From: a virus
IMG/VR virus record: IMGVR_UViG_3300042895_001344
Coordinates: 62,001 to 126,000 of that record
Length of the DNA: 64,000 nt
Direction: 5' to 3' (one strand)
Of the stretch, positions 41,334 to 51,066 are shown one piece after another; the first letter of the stretch is position 1; every line of letters starts with the position of its first letter. Both the position numbers and the translations under genes were made by a program. The notes below the pieces were generated by a model, which made no database searches, was not told the DNA's origin, and saw only the letters and a program-made list of their open reading frames with translations.

Positions 41334-42244
41334 TAGATATTAGTGATTGTATCAAAGTTTAAAGTTTCATCAATATCATTACGGTTTTCTCTAACCTCAT
41401 ATAGAGTTTCGTTAAAGTCGTCTTTAATTTCAAATAAGTTATATTGTTTATAGATGTTATTATCTTTATCGTAAATTGTGTAAATACCTGGAGTAACCGC
41501 CTTAGTTTGATTACCGTAAAGGGCATTTGCAAGTGTTGACGCATCATGTTCAACCATATCAATTTCGATAGTTGTTGGGTTCATATATGTATTTGATAAA
41601 ATAACCATTTGACCTGGACTACCGATAAATGGAACCGTGTTTGGTTTATTCGATGGTGCTGACGATGGTGTAATTGTTAAAAACATAAAGTTTGTTGCAC
41701 CTTCACTATATTGATATCTTACCGACTTTTGTGTTGAACTATTTAGATTCGCAGTAACAGGTGTACAATAAAAAGAAGATGTAACAATTTTATAGAAATT
41801 TGGTGTTTTTTGTTTGTTATTAGAATTTATATATTCAATCCTATATCCCACTAAACCTTGTGGTGTAAATTTATTTCTATCTTCAGACTTAACATTTGAT
41901 AAATCCAAGATTAGTCCTCTTACTGATGGTAATGATGCTAAAACACCACAATCCATAATTGTTGTTCTAATTTGTTTTGGTCTGATATGAAGTGTGTATA
42001 TTCCTAAATCGGGAAAATCTACCGCATTTAATTTAAGGTTATATAAACCTCCTAAAATTTCCACACCGCTTTCTCCACCGGTATTTCCGTTGTGTAAAAT
42101 TGGTGTTAAAACCTGATTTGGTGTTAACTTTTTTAAGGTTGTTATTGACGTCGAGATTCTATTTGGTGCATAATGATATAGAATTTCTACATCATCAGGT
42201 GATATATCCGCCGGTCTAACTATTCCATATGATCCTACTGCCAT
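41333..42244 (-). CDS. Putative baseplate structural protein, 303 residues
   Basis: Not recognised by name. Position between baseplate-type genes and a strand-rich composition ([20 protein letters not shown] and [20 protein letters not shown]) suggest a virion component. The C-terminal part is helical and charged ([20 protein letters not shown]). No enzymatic motif, signal peptide or membrane helix. Start [20 protein letters not shown] has TATTTATA 10 bases upstream. Its stop overlaps the start of the giant gene by one base, so the two are translationally coupled. Confidence 0.6.
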   Translation of the reverse strand: MAVGSYGIVRPADISPDDVEILYHYAPNRISTSITTLKKLTPNQVLTPILHNGNTGGESGVEILGGLYNLKLNAVDFPDLGIYTLHIRPKQIRTTIMDCGVLASLPSVRGLILDLSNVKSEDRNKFTPQGLVGYRIEYINSNNKQKTPNFYKIVTSSFYCTPVTANLNSSTQKSVRYQYSEGATNFMFLTITPSSAPSNKPNTVPFIGSPGQMVILSNTYMNPTTIEIDMVEHDASTLANALYGNQTKAVTPGIYTIYDKDNNIYKQYNLFEIKDDFNETLYEVRENRNDIDETLNFDTITNI

Positions 42245-42254
42245 ATTCTTTTAT

Positions 42255-42262
42255 TATAAATA
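42255..42262 (-). promoter_or_regulatory. TATTTATA motif
   Basis: The minus strand reads TTATATTTATAATAAAAG, 10 bases before the ATG at 42244. Confidence 0.42.
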
Positions 42263-42268
42263 TAAATC

Positions 42269-43696
42269 TTATTGTTTTTTAACTTTAAAAAATCCATTTC
42301 CATAAACATCTAACTCACTCATGTTGTCAATTTCACCCAATCTTAGGTTAACCTCCATGACACCTTGACGTCCTCTTTCCACAAAAATGTCAGAATATAC
42401 TGTTGGGTCATCTATAAAACCTAAAAAATGTTCGTTTCTTGTTAACATATGATTTATTACGTATTCTGTGTCATATTGAGTTGTGTTTCCGATTGTTGTA
42501 AGGTATGGAACGGTGTTTATTGTATTTCCCGTTATTTCATATGTGTAACCACTAGTTGGTCCAAATCTATAGTTTGGAACACTACCCGTGATCATTGTAT
42601 ATCCATCTGCTAAGTCCATATAATATAAACTTCCGCTGTCATTAGGTAAAGTGTAACCAGAGTATAGTGAACCTGAAAATAAACCTGTTGTGTAAGATGA
42701 TGTACTCACGGTACTTTCACCATATTTTCGTAATTCACCTATTCTACTAATACCTATTGCCATAAATTTAAATGGCTTGGTGGGTGTTGCAGTATATCCT
42801 GTGTTAGAATAATCATAATCATTTAAATAATTTTGATAGTTACTTCCTGTGTAATAAATGTTACCAGGTAGGGTAAAACCGGTGGAGGTTCCTAATACAT
42901 TATCTATTGTAACACCTGTTGATATTGTTATATTTTTTATTATTTTTTCTTTATTCCAAGGAGAATCTAATGATAATGTTAATGTATAACTACCCGTTGT
43001 ATTTCCCGTTACCGTTGGATATGTGTGTCCCGAATTTGGGAAATTAGAATATAATACTCCACTATTAACAGTTAACCCTGATGTATATCCATCTCCCCAA
43101 TCAATTGTAAATTCTTGATCAACAATTTTTCTTAATTTATTTGGGTTTACCGTATTATAAACCGTAACAACTGAACCTGATTGTTTATAAGTAAAATTTA
43201 TTAATTGTTCGACCTGTTCAATATTACCATCAAAGGATGACATTACACCCATTTCATCCGCACTTGCTTCAAGTGCAATTGGTACTACATATTCATAACC
43301 CGTAAATCCCGTATATAAATTCCAATTATCTCCATCCCATTTATAATATTTCCCCTTTGTATTATTAATTGCAGTTTGTTCAACTTCTTTCCAATATACA
43401 CTACCAGATGGTATGTTATTTAAATTACTACCTGTTAATGATTGATACGTTTTACCACTATAAAATAAAACAACGCTTCCTGTGTATGTAATATCGGGAT
43501 ACCATTTTATGTCACGTACCAAATGTAAACTACCTGTCTCATTTGAAGATGGTACCATACCATCTATTGGGACTGATGCGCTATACCAAGATTTCCAATC
43601 ATTTATTTCTGTATCAAACCAAAAAGTACCAGTTTCTGAATGTAAATTAACATCAGGTATTTGTCTTTTTAATATGGTATATTCGTTCTTTTTCAT
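42269..43696 (-). CDS. Putative tail structural protein, 475 residues
   Basis: Not recognised by name. A Gly/Ser/Tyr/Thr-rich, strand-forming protein with an Ig/PKD-like central segment (GHTYPTVTGNTTGSYTLTLS, ~230-255). The C-terminus (RGRQGVMEVNLRLGEIDNMS) looks like a conserved baseplate interaction end. It lies in the uninterrupted tail block, 4 bases from the upstream gene. Tail role inferred from context. Confidence 0.6.
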   Translation of the reverse strand: MKKNEYTILKRQIPDVNLHSETGTFWFDTEINDWKSWYSASVPIDGMVPSSNETGSLHLVRDIKWYPDITYTGSVVLFYSGKTYQSLTGSNLNNIPSGSVYWKEVEQTAINNTKGKYYKWDGDNWNLYTGFTGYEYVVPIALEASADEMGVMSSFDGNIEQVEQLINFTYKQSGSVVTVYNTVNPNKLRKIVDQEFTIDWGDGYTSGLTVNSGVLYSNFPNSGHTYPTVTGNTTGSYTLTLSLDSPWNKEKIIKNITISTGVTIDNVLGTSTGFTLPGNIYYTGSNYQNYLNDYDYSNTGYTATPTKPFKFMAIGISRIGELRKYGESTVSTSSYTTGLFSGSLYSGYTLPNDSGSLYYMDLADGYTMITGSVPNYRFGPTSGYTYEITGNTINTVPYLTTIGNTTQYDTEYVINHMLTRNEHFLGFIDDPTVYSDIFVERGRQGVMEVNLRLGEIDNMSELDVYGNGFFKVKKQ

Positions 43697-43700
43697 TTTA

Positions 43701-45506
43701 TTATATTACATCAAATGTTATACTTGCATATTTTCCATTATCATATGAACTTGTTATTGTGAAATTATAAACTCCTTCACCCAATGTTACATATTGTGTA
43801 CTGTCAGGTGCTGTTAAAGCTGGCGATGTGGCATTTAAAAATATATCACCAGCAACAAAACCACTATTCGAACCACCACTTGTTGTTCCACCAAAAACAT
43901 TTAAAGTAACTTTTACACTATAACTAGCATATACTGTTAACGTTCCTACCGCATAACCATTATTAGAATATCCTGCATTTGTTGATCCTGTCACACTATA
44001 TGGTAAAGGAGTTGGTGTATTTGTTGGTGGTAAAGGAGTTGGTGTTGCGGTTATTGGTCCTGCTGTTGGGGTTTCTGTTGGTGGTAAAGGAGTTGGTGTA
44101 TTTGTTGGTGGTAAAGGAGTTGGGGTTGGGGTTGGTGCACATGATATTTCACCATAAAACACGGATGAAATTGATGCAATTACTCCTGATAATGAATTAT
44201 TTTGAATACAATCATTAATTACTTGTGGTCCAATACCAAATGTCTCGATAACTTCGGTACCCTCACAATTAAAATATCTAACAGTTCCACCAAAATCAAC
44301 ATCAAAACTTACTGACGTTACACAAGGACTTTCTGTAGGTGTTGGGGTTATTGTAGGAATTACTGTGGCCACAGGTGTAGGTGTTGAAGTTGGGAAAGGT
44401 GTTGACGTTGGTCTAGGTGTCGCCGTAACTCCACCGATAGGTGTTGGAGTTGGGGTTGATACTGGTAATAATACTCCACCTCCTTTTTCGTAGAATGTTA
44501 TACTATCAGTCGTTGTATAACCTGTGCCTATTCTACCTAACTTTGTTGTTCCCGTATATCTATATATTTGATACGTTCTTTCATAATGATCAAAATCAAT
44601 TTGATAATACATATCTTTTTCTTCTGTTATATTATAACTTGTTGTTTGACCTGAATTTATAAAATCTAATATCTCACCTCTATCCGCATTGAAAAATTTT
44701 GCCGTCATGAAAAATGTATTCATTCCATGATAAAAATTTCTATTATAGGTTATTTGATTTGGTATTGTAAATGTTTGACCTGTCCAACCAATTAACGTTG
44801 TTCCTGTTGTTGGTATATTAACTTGTGTTATTTCATTATTTTCATTTGTAAATAATATAGTTTGTATTGTAGTTCCAGTTCCAAAAACATATTGATCTAA
44901 TGTTGTTGTTCCGCTTAAATTTGTGTCGGTTAAAACACTCTCATTATCAAACCAAAACAAATACATGTTTTCTTTGTTTCGATAATTTGAACCCGTAAAA
45001 ACAGGTACATATATGTTATACCCATAGTTACTACCTGTATGAAAATATTTTTCACCTAAGGGTAATGCTAAATTTTTAGAATTTATTAATCTTCTATTTT
45101 GTCTTGTCGGTGGCTCACATGTTAAAACATAATTTGTTATACTACCAGGTGTTTTATAAAACTCTAACCTAAAAAAACTTTCAATTGACTGTTTTGTCAT
45201 CAACTGATTTTCTTGTGTTGATATACCTACAGGATTATAATCTAAAACATAATTTGGTGTATCTCCACTTGAAAAATAAAATTGAAACCATATATCTGTT
45301 TGTGACATTGTAATACCACTGGTTGTTTTATCATATGGTTTATGAATGTATCTAACTGTTTCATAATTTTTAGATGGATTAATAATATCTTTTAAAATCT
45401 CATCTTCAAAATCGGCAAGATTATCCTGCCAACCTAAATCTGTTCTAAAATTTTGTTCACTATTAACTACAATATTTAAATTGTTACTATTTTTTAAAAT
45501 TTCCAT
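43701..45506 (-). CDS. Thr-Pro-linked tail protein with module A, 601 residues
   Basis: A structural protein. Residues 1-340 are a non-repetitive virion domain (QSIESFFRLEFYKTPGS). A Thr-Pro linker (~348-392) leads to module A (~395-456, CVTSVSFDVDFGGTVRYFNC ... FGIGPQVINDC), a second Thr/Pro linker (~457-505) and a C-terminal ~100-residue strand domain (YAVGTLTVYASYSVKVTLNV and YVTLGEGVYNFTITSSYDNG) like a bacterial Ig-type or receptor-binding domain. Module A is also in the 439-residue protein. It overlaps the upstream gene by one base (TAATG). Confidence 0.68.
   Translation of the reverse strand: MEILKNSNNLNIVVNSEQNFRTDLGWQDNLADFEDEILKDIINPSKNYETVRYIHKPYDKTTSGITMSQTDIWFQFYFSSGDTPNYVLDYNPVGISTQENQLMTKQSIESFFRLEFYKTPGSITNYVLTCEPPTRQNRRLINSKNLALPLGEKYFHTGSNYGYNIYVPVFTGSNYRNKENMYLFWFDNESVLTDTNLSGTTTLDQYVFGTGTTIQTILFTNENNEITQVNIPTTGTTLIGWTGQTFTIPNQITYNRNFYHGMNTFFMTAKFFNADRGEILDFINSGQTTSYNITEEKDMYYQIDFDHYERTYQIYRYTGTTKLGRIGTGYTTTDSITFYEKGGGVLLPVSTPTPTPIGGVTATPRPTSTPFPTSTPTPVATVIPTITPTPTESPCVTSVSFDVDFGGTVRYFNCEGTEVIETFGIGPQVINDCIQNNSLSGVIASISSVFYGEISCAPTPTPTPLPPTNTPTPLPPTETPTAGPITATPTPLPPTNTPTPLPYSVTGSTNAGYSNNGYAVGTLTVYASYSVKVTLNVFGGTTSGGSNSGFVAGDIFLNATSPALTAPDSTQYVTLGEGVYNFTITSSYDNGKYASITFDVI
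44139..44324 (-). repeat. Module A, copy 2
   Basis: ~62 residues of the 601-residue protein (CVTSVSFDVDFGG ... TFGIGPQVINDCIQNNSLS). Matches copy 1 at 34538-34729 with the same TFGIGPQVINDC block, although the two genes are almost 10 kb apart. Confidence 0.8.
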
Positions 45507-47380
45507 TAACAGTTAGTTTTATTTTTATAATTATTAAAACTATTAAATTCATCAGATTTATTTGTGTATGATTTTTCATTTCTTAAATAGAAATTAATAT
45601 CACTTACAACATAGTGTGTATTATTCATATATGGAAATCTTGTTCCATTACCATCTTGATCCACAAATCCATGATCATATAAATCTCTCCATTTCCATAA
45701 TTTATCATCATTATCATAAATTGCATTTTCAGGTAAATTGATTAAATCATTTGTTTTTGAATTTTCAATATATGGTGATAACTCTCTTAGTTTAACTCTG
45801 TAGTGAGGTTGGTAATAATACCCAACAGTATTTCCTGTTGTTGCTCCCAAATAAAAACTATCTTGATCTTGTCTGTGATAAAATAATCTATTACTTTCAC
45901 CTACTGTTGTTCCAGAAAAAATTGTTTTGTGTGAAAATTTATGAAACGCCTCACTAATAATTCTTTCTTTTAATTCTTTTCTATTGTATTCAACGAAAGC
46001 ACCTGTAAGACCTGTGGTTCCTACCGGTATAGTTGTTCCACCAGTAAATGTTACACCCGTATAATTGTAGGTACTACCTAATATTGTATTTGTTTTACCA
46101 CTGAACGTTTGTGTTAATCCTGTCATTGCCTTTTCAACCGATGTTGTTCCACTAAATTGATTATCCAACCAATTATCATGAAAATTAAATTTAAATCCTA
46201 CTTTTGGTGGATAATCAAATAATCCGTTACCGTTTTTTAAAATTATACTTATATAAACTTCTGTTGGTGTGTAACCCAAATTATTAGTTATTCCCGTTAA
46301 TGAGAATGTTTCTTTAAAATCAAATAATACAGATTCTTGTCGATTTCTTTCTACTAATATATCATTTTCTTGTAGTGGATTTTCAAATAATATTTTTCTT
46401 TCATCTTCAAAAATTGATGATTCAAAACCAACTTTATCCATAATATATTGTTGGTCTCCTGTTAATGTTTTATGTTTATGAACATAATATTGTGACGTTG
46501 TTCCTGAAATATTTTTAATGTCTAAACATCTTTTACCTAAAACAAATGTTACTCCACTCAAAGTGTGTTCCGTTGTAAATTCACTTTTAAATAAATTAAC
46601 AACATAATTTTCGGAATTGTAAATTTCATTACCAACACTATCAATATAAAAAATTTTACTATTAACTGATAATCCACTTAACATCGTTGATCCGGATAAT
46701 ATGATATACTCCCCTTGTGACATTCCGTGTTCAATAGGTGATGTTAATGTATAATAATTTCCATTATCTTCAACTCTAAATGGTATTCCATCTTTCGCCT
46801 CAAAAGAATATGTCATATTTCCATTGGTGTCTCCAGATAGTGTATACTTTATTGGGAATGTTGAATCTTGTCCGTTCACATAACTTAAATATAAATTCCA
46901 ATTTTTATAAGGAGCGTCGATTGATGTTGTGATGGTATGACCGGTGTATCTTCCAAATGGTGTTCCGTCAAATAAATCAATTTTTGGTATTACATTTGTT
47001 GTTCCTAATGTGGATCCAGATGAAGGGGTTGTCCTTTCTCGTAAAACATCATTTCTTAAAAACGCAAATTCGTTATATGGTACAAATCCTAAATCATTTC
47101 CTGTTCCGTCACCACATAAATAAAAGTTTCTTAATAATGGAATATAATCAGTAAAACCATTATACATGTTTCTAAAAACCATTTTTAATTTACCATATAT
47201 TTTATAGTTAAAACTTTGGTTTCTTTCGTCATCAAATAATTCGGTTAGATTTAACATTATATTTCTATCACCTTCTCTCATCAATGTCTCATCATTATCT
47301 AATTTAACATTAAGATTAAGATCCTGTTCATCGGCCTTAAAATATCTTTTACTCGGTAATAAAATTTCTTTCTTTTTCAT
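45506..47380 (-). CDS. Putative baseplate/tail structural protein, 624 residues
   Basis: Not recognised by name. A strand-rich, Gly/Thr-rich protein with charged N-terminus (MKKKEILLPSKRYFKADEQD) and central stretches such as SPIEHGMSQGEYIILSG, which are typical of phage tail components. It overlaps the next gene by one base and follows the 1205-residue protein by 13 bases. No enzymatic signature. Virion role is inferred from the block. Confidence 0.6.
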   Translation of the reverse strand: MKKKEILLPSKRYFKADEQDLNLNVKLDNDETLMREGDRNIMLNLTELFDDERNQSFNYKIYGKLKMVFRNMYNGFTDYIPLLRNFYLCGDGTGNDLGFVPYNEFAFLRNDVLRERTTPSSGSTLGTTNVIPKIDLFDGTPFGRYTGHTITTSIDAPYKNWNLYLSYVNGQDSTFPIKYTLSGDTNGNMTYSFEAKDGIPFRVEDNGNYYTLTSPIEHGMSQGEYIILSGSTMLSGLSVNSKIFYIDSVGNEIYNSENYVVNLFKSEFTTEHTLSGVTFVLGKRCLDIKNISGTTSQYYVHKHKTLTGDQQYIMDKVGFESSIFEDERKILFENPLQENDILVERNRQESVLFDFKETFSLTGITNNLGYTPTEVYISIILKNGNGLFDYPPKVGFKFNFHDNWLDNQFSGTTSVEKAMTGLTQTFSGKTNTILGSTYNYTGVTFTGGTTIPVGTTGLTGAFVEYNRKELKERIISEAFHKFSHKTIFSGTTVGESNRLFYHRQDQDSFYLGATTGNTVGYYYQPHYRVKLRELSPYIENSKTNDLINLPENAIYDNDDKLWKWRDLYDHGFVDQDGNGTRFPYMNNTHYVVSDINFYLRNEKSYTNKSDEFNSFNNYKNKTNC

Positions 47381-47393
47381 TTTTTAGTTTTTA

Positions 47394-50300
47394 TTAAGGA
47401 ACTTGGTTTTCACATTCAAGTAAATTAAATGCCCCTTTAGGACCAAATAAATCTACAAACTTATCCATTCCCGTTTTACCCGCCATCAGTCCAAAATAAA
47501 AATGAAATGGTGTCGAAAGGATTTGTCTATTTCCACTGTAATAATCAATTGTTGGTCTTATGATATAATCAATTGAACTACTCCAAAATTGTGAGTGCCA
47601 ACCATTTGTTATTGTAATACCTTGATATGTTGAGTTACCAGATACTGGACCAACTCTAGTATATAATGTTCCACCTGTTGGTGCCTTAGTATATTGTCCC
47701 GACCCTCCAGATAATAATTGATTTGTAAACCCTGTTACGTGTAAATAAGTAAAACCAGGATATTCTAAACCATAGTCCTCGCTACTATCAAAAGGATTTT
47801 CATCAAGATCAACAATATCAAAATCAATTTGATCTGTACCATCTCCATTTATTGTTAAACCACTAAAAGTATAAGTCATTGGTAATAACAAATATTTGTC
47901 TGACGAATCATTTGGTGCTCCATTAATATTATAAGCGTATGTCATTCCTTGTAAAGGTTGTAATTCAACAGAACTATAATCCCAAGATTGACTATCTTTA
48001 TATTCATTGTATGGACCAAATCCCGTACCTCCCTTATCCCACAAATAAAACGGTACTTTTTGTGAAGATCCATAAGTATCTGAATCCCAACCCAATCTTC
48101 CCGGCTCATTTAAACATGCTCTAATTCTTTCACCATCTTCTTTGAGATCGAAAGTAACCGGTAATGGTCCATATTGTGAGTTTCCGTTTTTAAAAACTTC
48201 AGGATAAATCTCAGGATCTAACTTATTGAATTGATATGCAAGATATTTTGAATTTTCTAAATCAAATCCTTCTATACCGGCTTCATTATTAATAGATAAT
48301 AATTGTAGAATATCTCCATCTAAAATTTGTCTTAGACCTATTTTATTTTGAAATCCTTTGTTGGTAAAAAACATATCTAAATTTCCGAGAGCTCCTCCGA
48401 CATCCATTCTATAATTAATTGCTAATCCAAGTAAATCTCCAATGTCTTGATATGAGGTAGGTCCAATACTTCTTGATACAGAACAATTTGGATCTAATCT
48501 TTTATCAATACATATTTCTTTAATAAATTCATCTCTTGGTCCTAAATCTACAAATGTCGTAGGGTGATTTAATTCATTAGGTATAAAATTACCATTTTTA
48601 AATTTAGCTGATCTATAATAAAATTTATTAATTCCGTTACCTACGAATCTTACTAATGTCCTACAATATCTTATTAATTTTTCATTATTACTACTTATAG
48701 CTCTAGTAACTCCTTTAGCTTTAAATTGTAAAAAATATAGTGATCCAGATAACCAGTTATCAATAAAACCATAATTAACGACTCCACCACAAAACATTTT
48801 ACCCACTCGTTTTCTTCTATAATATTCCCTCAATATACCTGATAATCTTGCTGGAGTTTGAGTACCTGGAATGATATAAAAAACTCCGTTTGCAAACTCA
48901 CTTCTTGCACTTGGGGTTGCATATCCTCCATTATAATTCCAATCTTCACAACTGAAATCTCTAATACCTGATACGAATGGATTACCTGATTGATATGGAT
49001 AATATGATTCAGGTACATTTTTTTCTCCACCATAAATTGCTGTAGAGATTAATATATTACCTGCACTTAATTCTGTTTTTAATTGTGCATTAGTTTGAAC
49101 ATATTTTCTTCCTATATTTTCTGGTAAAAGTGTAGCATTATAACCGCAACCCTTAAATTCACTCGTATTACTATTATTCGTAACAAAATACCCTGTCACC
49201 AAATTATCATCATATAATGTATCGTAATAACCACAACTACTATTTCCACTATAAGATATACCAGAACCATTTCCACCGCCAATAGTGGAACTTTCATCTG
49301 AACATTCGACGCATTCAGGATAATTAATTAAACTTAATTTTGTTTGATTATTAATAACAAATTCTGTAAGTCTTGACCTTAAACCTCTATTCCTTTTTGC
49401 CGAAATAGTAATTAATGCTTCAACTATGGTATTTAAAATAAAAATTGTAAAATTTAAAAATTGTAATGTTAAAAATTTAATAACAAAATCCAACACTAAT
49501 AAAAAATCGGCAATTAATAATGGAAATGTATAATTCTTTATACCAAAATTTGATGGTGGTGTTAGTTTATCTCCACAATCTTCTTCTTCACTTGGAATTG
49601 TGTCATTTATATTAGCGAAACCGACTTGTCCAATTAAATTTGTACCGTTATATCTCTGTTGAAATGACGATACTGTATAGACTTTATTATATGTGAATCT
49701 GTAAAAATAATCTTGTGGATAATATTCGCCTCCATCATTATTTAAAATTAATGGTAAAGCCTCAGATGGATAATCACTTAGACTTGTTGAGAACGCGTAT
49801 GATTTATCATTTGGAACATCATAAGAAAATCCACCTAACGTTTCGGTTAATTGATACTCTCTTATGTTTGGTAACAAATAATCAGCATTAAATCTAACTC
49901 TCGTTAAATCATTATCATTCATGTTAATTCTAAATCTATAACATCCTGATGTTGGAATACCTCTATTAATATCATTAGTTATTTCATTCTCACCAAATTC
50001 ATTTGTAATTACATAGTCCATGTTCATGATAACCGGTAATACAAATCCACCGTCATCGGGTATGTCCTCATTTATATTAACAACTTCTAAACGTGGGTAA
50101 TTGTTATCATCTTTTTGAGGTGTAAATCTAATAGCCTCAATCTTACCTGACTTAGCAACTAAATCACATTTTCTTCCCATTTTTCTTCTTGGGGTACAAG
50201 CTTTATTAATTGCATTTTTACTACTGTCAGTAAAAATACCACCAATTACATATGCTTTAGGTTGAATATTAACTCCGTTTTCTGTTAAGTCAAAATCTGT

Positions 50301-51011
50301 TCTTGTAATACCAATCTCACATAAAGATTCATTTCCCCAAAAAGGATAAACTTGGATGATTTTATTTATACTAACAATTTGTGGTAAAGAGTCTAAATCT
50401 TCAGATTCTTTAAATGAGAATTTGTTTTTAAATCCATCGACATTTATTCCTTGTCTAATAAAATCATATGGTCTTAAAGAGAAACAACCGACATCAGATA
50501 AGTCAGCATCCATATGTATTGTTTGTGCACCAATAGGTACACCCCAAATCATAAAATCACCCGCACTATTTGTTTTAACTGTGTATTTGTAATATTTCTC
50601 ATATACCTCTAAAACTTCTTCTCTCTCTAAAATATTAGTTTGATCGGGAAACGTCCCCGTTTTTGCATGTCCACTATGTTGTTGTCTTGATGGTAATAAG
50701 TTATAACGATAATTATTTTCGTCTCTGTCAGTAACTTCCTTATATGGGTAAAGAGTAGAAATTACAGGATCCTTTTCATCTTCTATTGTTAATGGTACAA
50801 ATATTGATACTCTTACATTACCAAGTCCAAAACCATTGTTTGCAGTAACTCTACCACAGACAACTCCGTAATCAGAGCACATCGAAGTGTAAATCTCTTT
50901 TTGACTGAATTTTAAAGATAAAATCTCTAAAACGTCAAAATCTTGTTTTAACTCAACTGTAATTTTTTGGTCAACCCCAATATTGGTCGAAATTCTATGC
51001 TTTTGTATCAT
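47394..51011 (-). CDS. Large baseplate structural protein with carboxypeptidase-regulatory-like domain and hydrophobic segment
   Basis: A 1205-residue virion protein, probably baseplate. Residues ~45-170 contain a strand domain that resembles a carboxypeptidase-regulatory/Ig-type fold (VCGRVTANNGFGLGNVRVSI ... KTNSAGDFMIWGVPIGAQTI). Around 490-545 is a long hydrophobic region (TFPLLIADFLLVLDFVIKFL), unusual in a soluble tail protein and possibly a membrane-inserting element. The rest is strand- and Asn-rich. It lies between gp6-like and 624-residue genes, so a wedge-associated position is likely. No enzyme motif. Confidence 0.6.
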   Translation of the reverse strand: MIQKHRISTNIGVDQKITVELKQDFDVLEILSLKFSQKEIYTSMCSDYGVVCGRVTANNGFGLGNVRVSIFVPLTIEDEKDPVISTLYPYKEVTDRDENNYRYNLLPSRQQHSGHAKTGTFPDQTNILEREEVLEVYEKYYKYTVKTNSAGDFMIWGVPIGAQTIHMDADLSDVGCFSLRPYDFIRQGINVDGFKNKFSFKESEDLDSLPQIVSINKIIQVYPFWGNESLCEIGITRTDFDLTENGVNIQPKAYVIGGIFTDSSKNAINKACTPRRKMGRKCDLVAKSGKIEAIRFTPQKDDNNYPRLEVVNINEDIPDDGGFVLPVIMNMDYVITNEFGENEITNDINRGIPTSGCYRFRINMNDNDLTRVRFNADYLLPNIREYQLTETLGGFSYDVPNDKSYAFSTSLSDYPSEALPLILNNDGGEYYPQDYFYRFTYNKVYTVSSFQQRYNGTNLIGQVGFANINDTIPSEEEDCGDKLTPPSNFGIKNYTFPLLIADFLLVLDFVIKFLTLQFLNFTIFILNTIVEALITISAKRNRGLRSRLTEFVINNQTKLSLINYPECVECSDESSTIGGGNGSGISYSGNSSCGYYDTLYDDNLVTGYFVTNNSNTSEFKGCGYNATLLPENIGRKYVQTNAQLKTELSAGNILISTAIYGGEKNVPESYYPYQSGNPFVSGIRDFSCEDWNYNGGYATPSARSEFANGVFYIIPGTQTPARLSGILREYYRRKRVGKMFCGGVVNYGFIDNWLSGSLYFLQFKAKGVTRAISSNNEKLIRYCRTLVRFVGNGINKFYYRSAKFKNGNFIPNELNHPTTFVDLGPRDEFIKEICIDKRLDPNCSVSRSIGPTSYQDIGDLLGLAINYRMDVGGALGNLDMFFTNKGFQNKIGLRQILDGDILQLLSINNEAGIEGFDLENSKYLAYQFNKLDPEIYPEVFKNGNSQYGPLPVTFDLKEDGERIRACLNEPGRLGWDSDTYGSSQKVPFYLWDKGGTGFGPYNEYKDSQSWDYSSVELQPLQGMTYAYNINGAPNDSSDKYLLLPMTYTFSGLTINGDGTDQIDFDIVDLDENPFDSSEDYGLEYPGFTYLHVTGFTNQLLSGGSGQYTKAPTGGTLYTRVGPVSGNSTYQGITITNGWHSQFWSSSIDYIIRPTIDYYSGNRQILSTPFHFYFGLMAGKTGMDKFVDLFGPKGAFNLLECENQVP

Positions 51012-51066
51012 TCTTATAATAAATAGAAACTATGTGATTTTCTATATATTATAACGAAAAAACATT

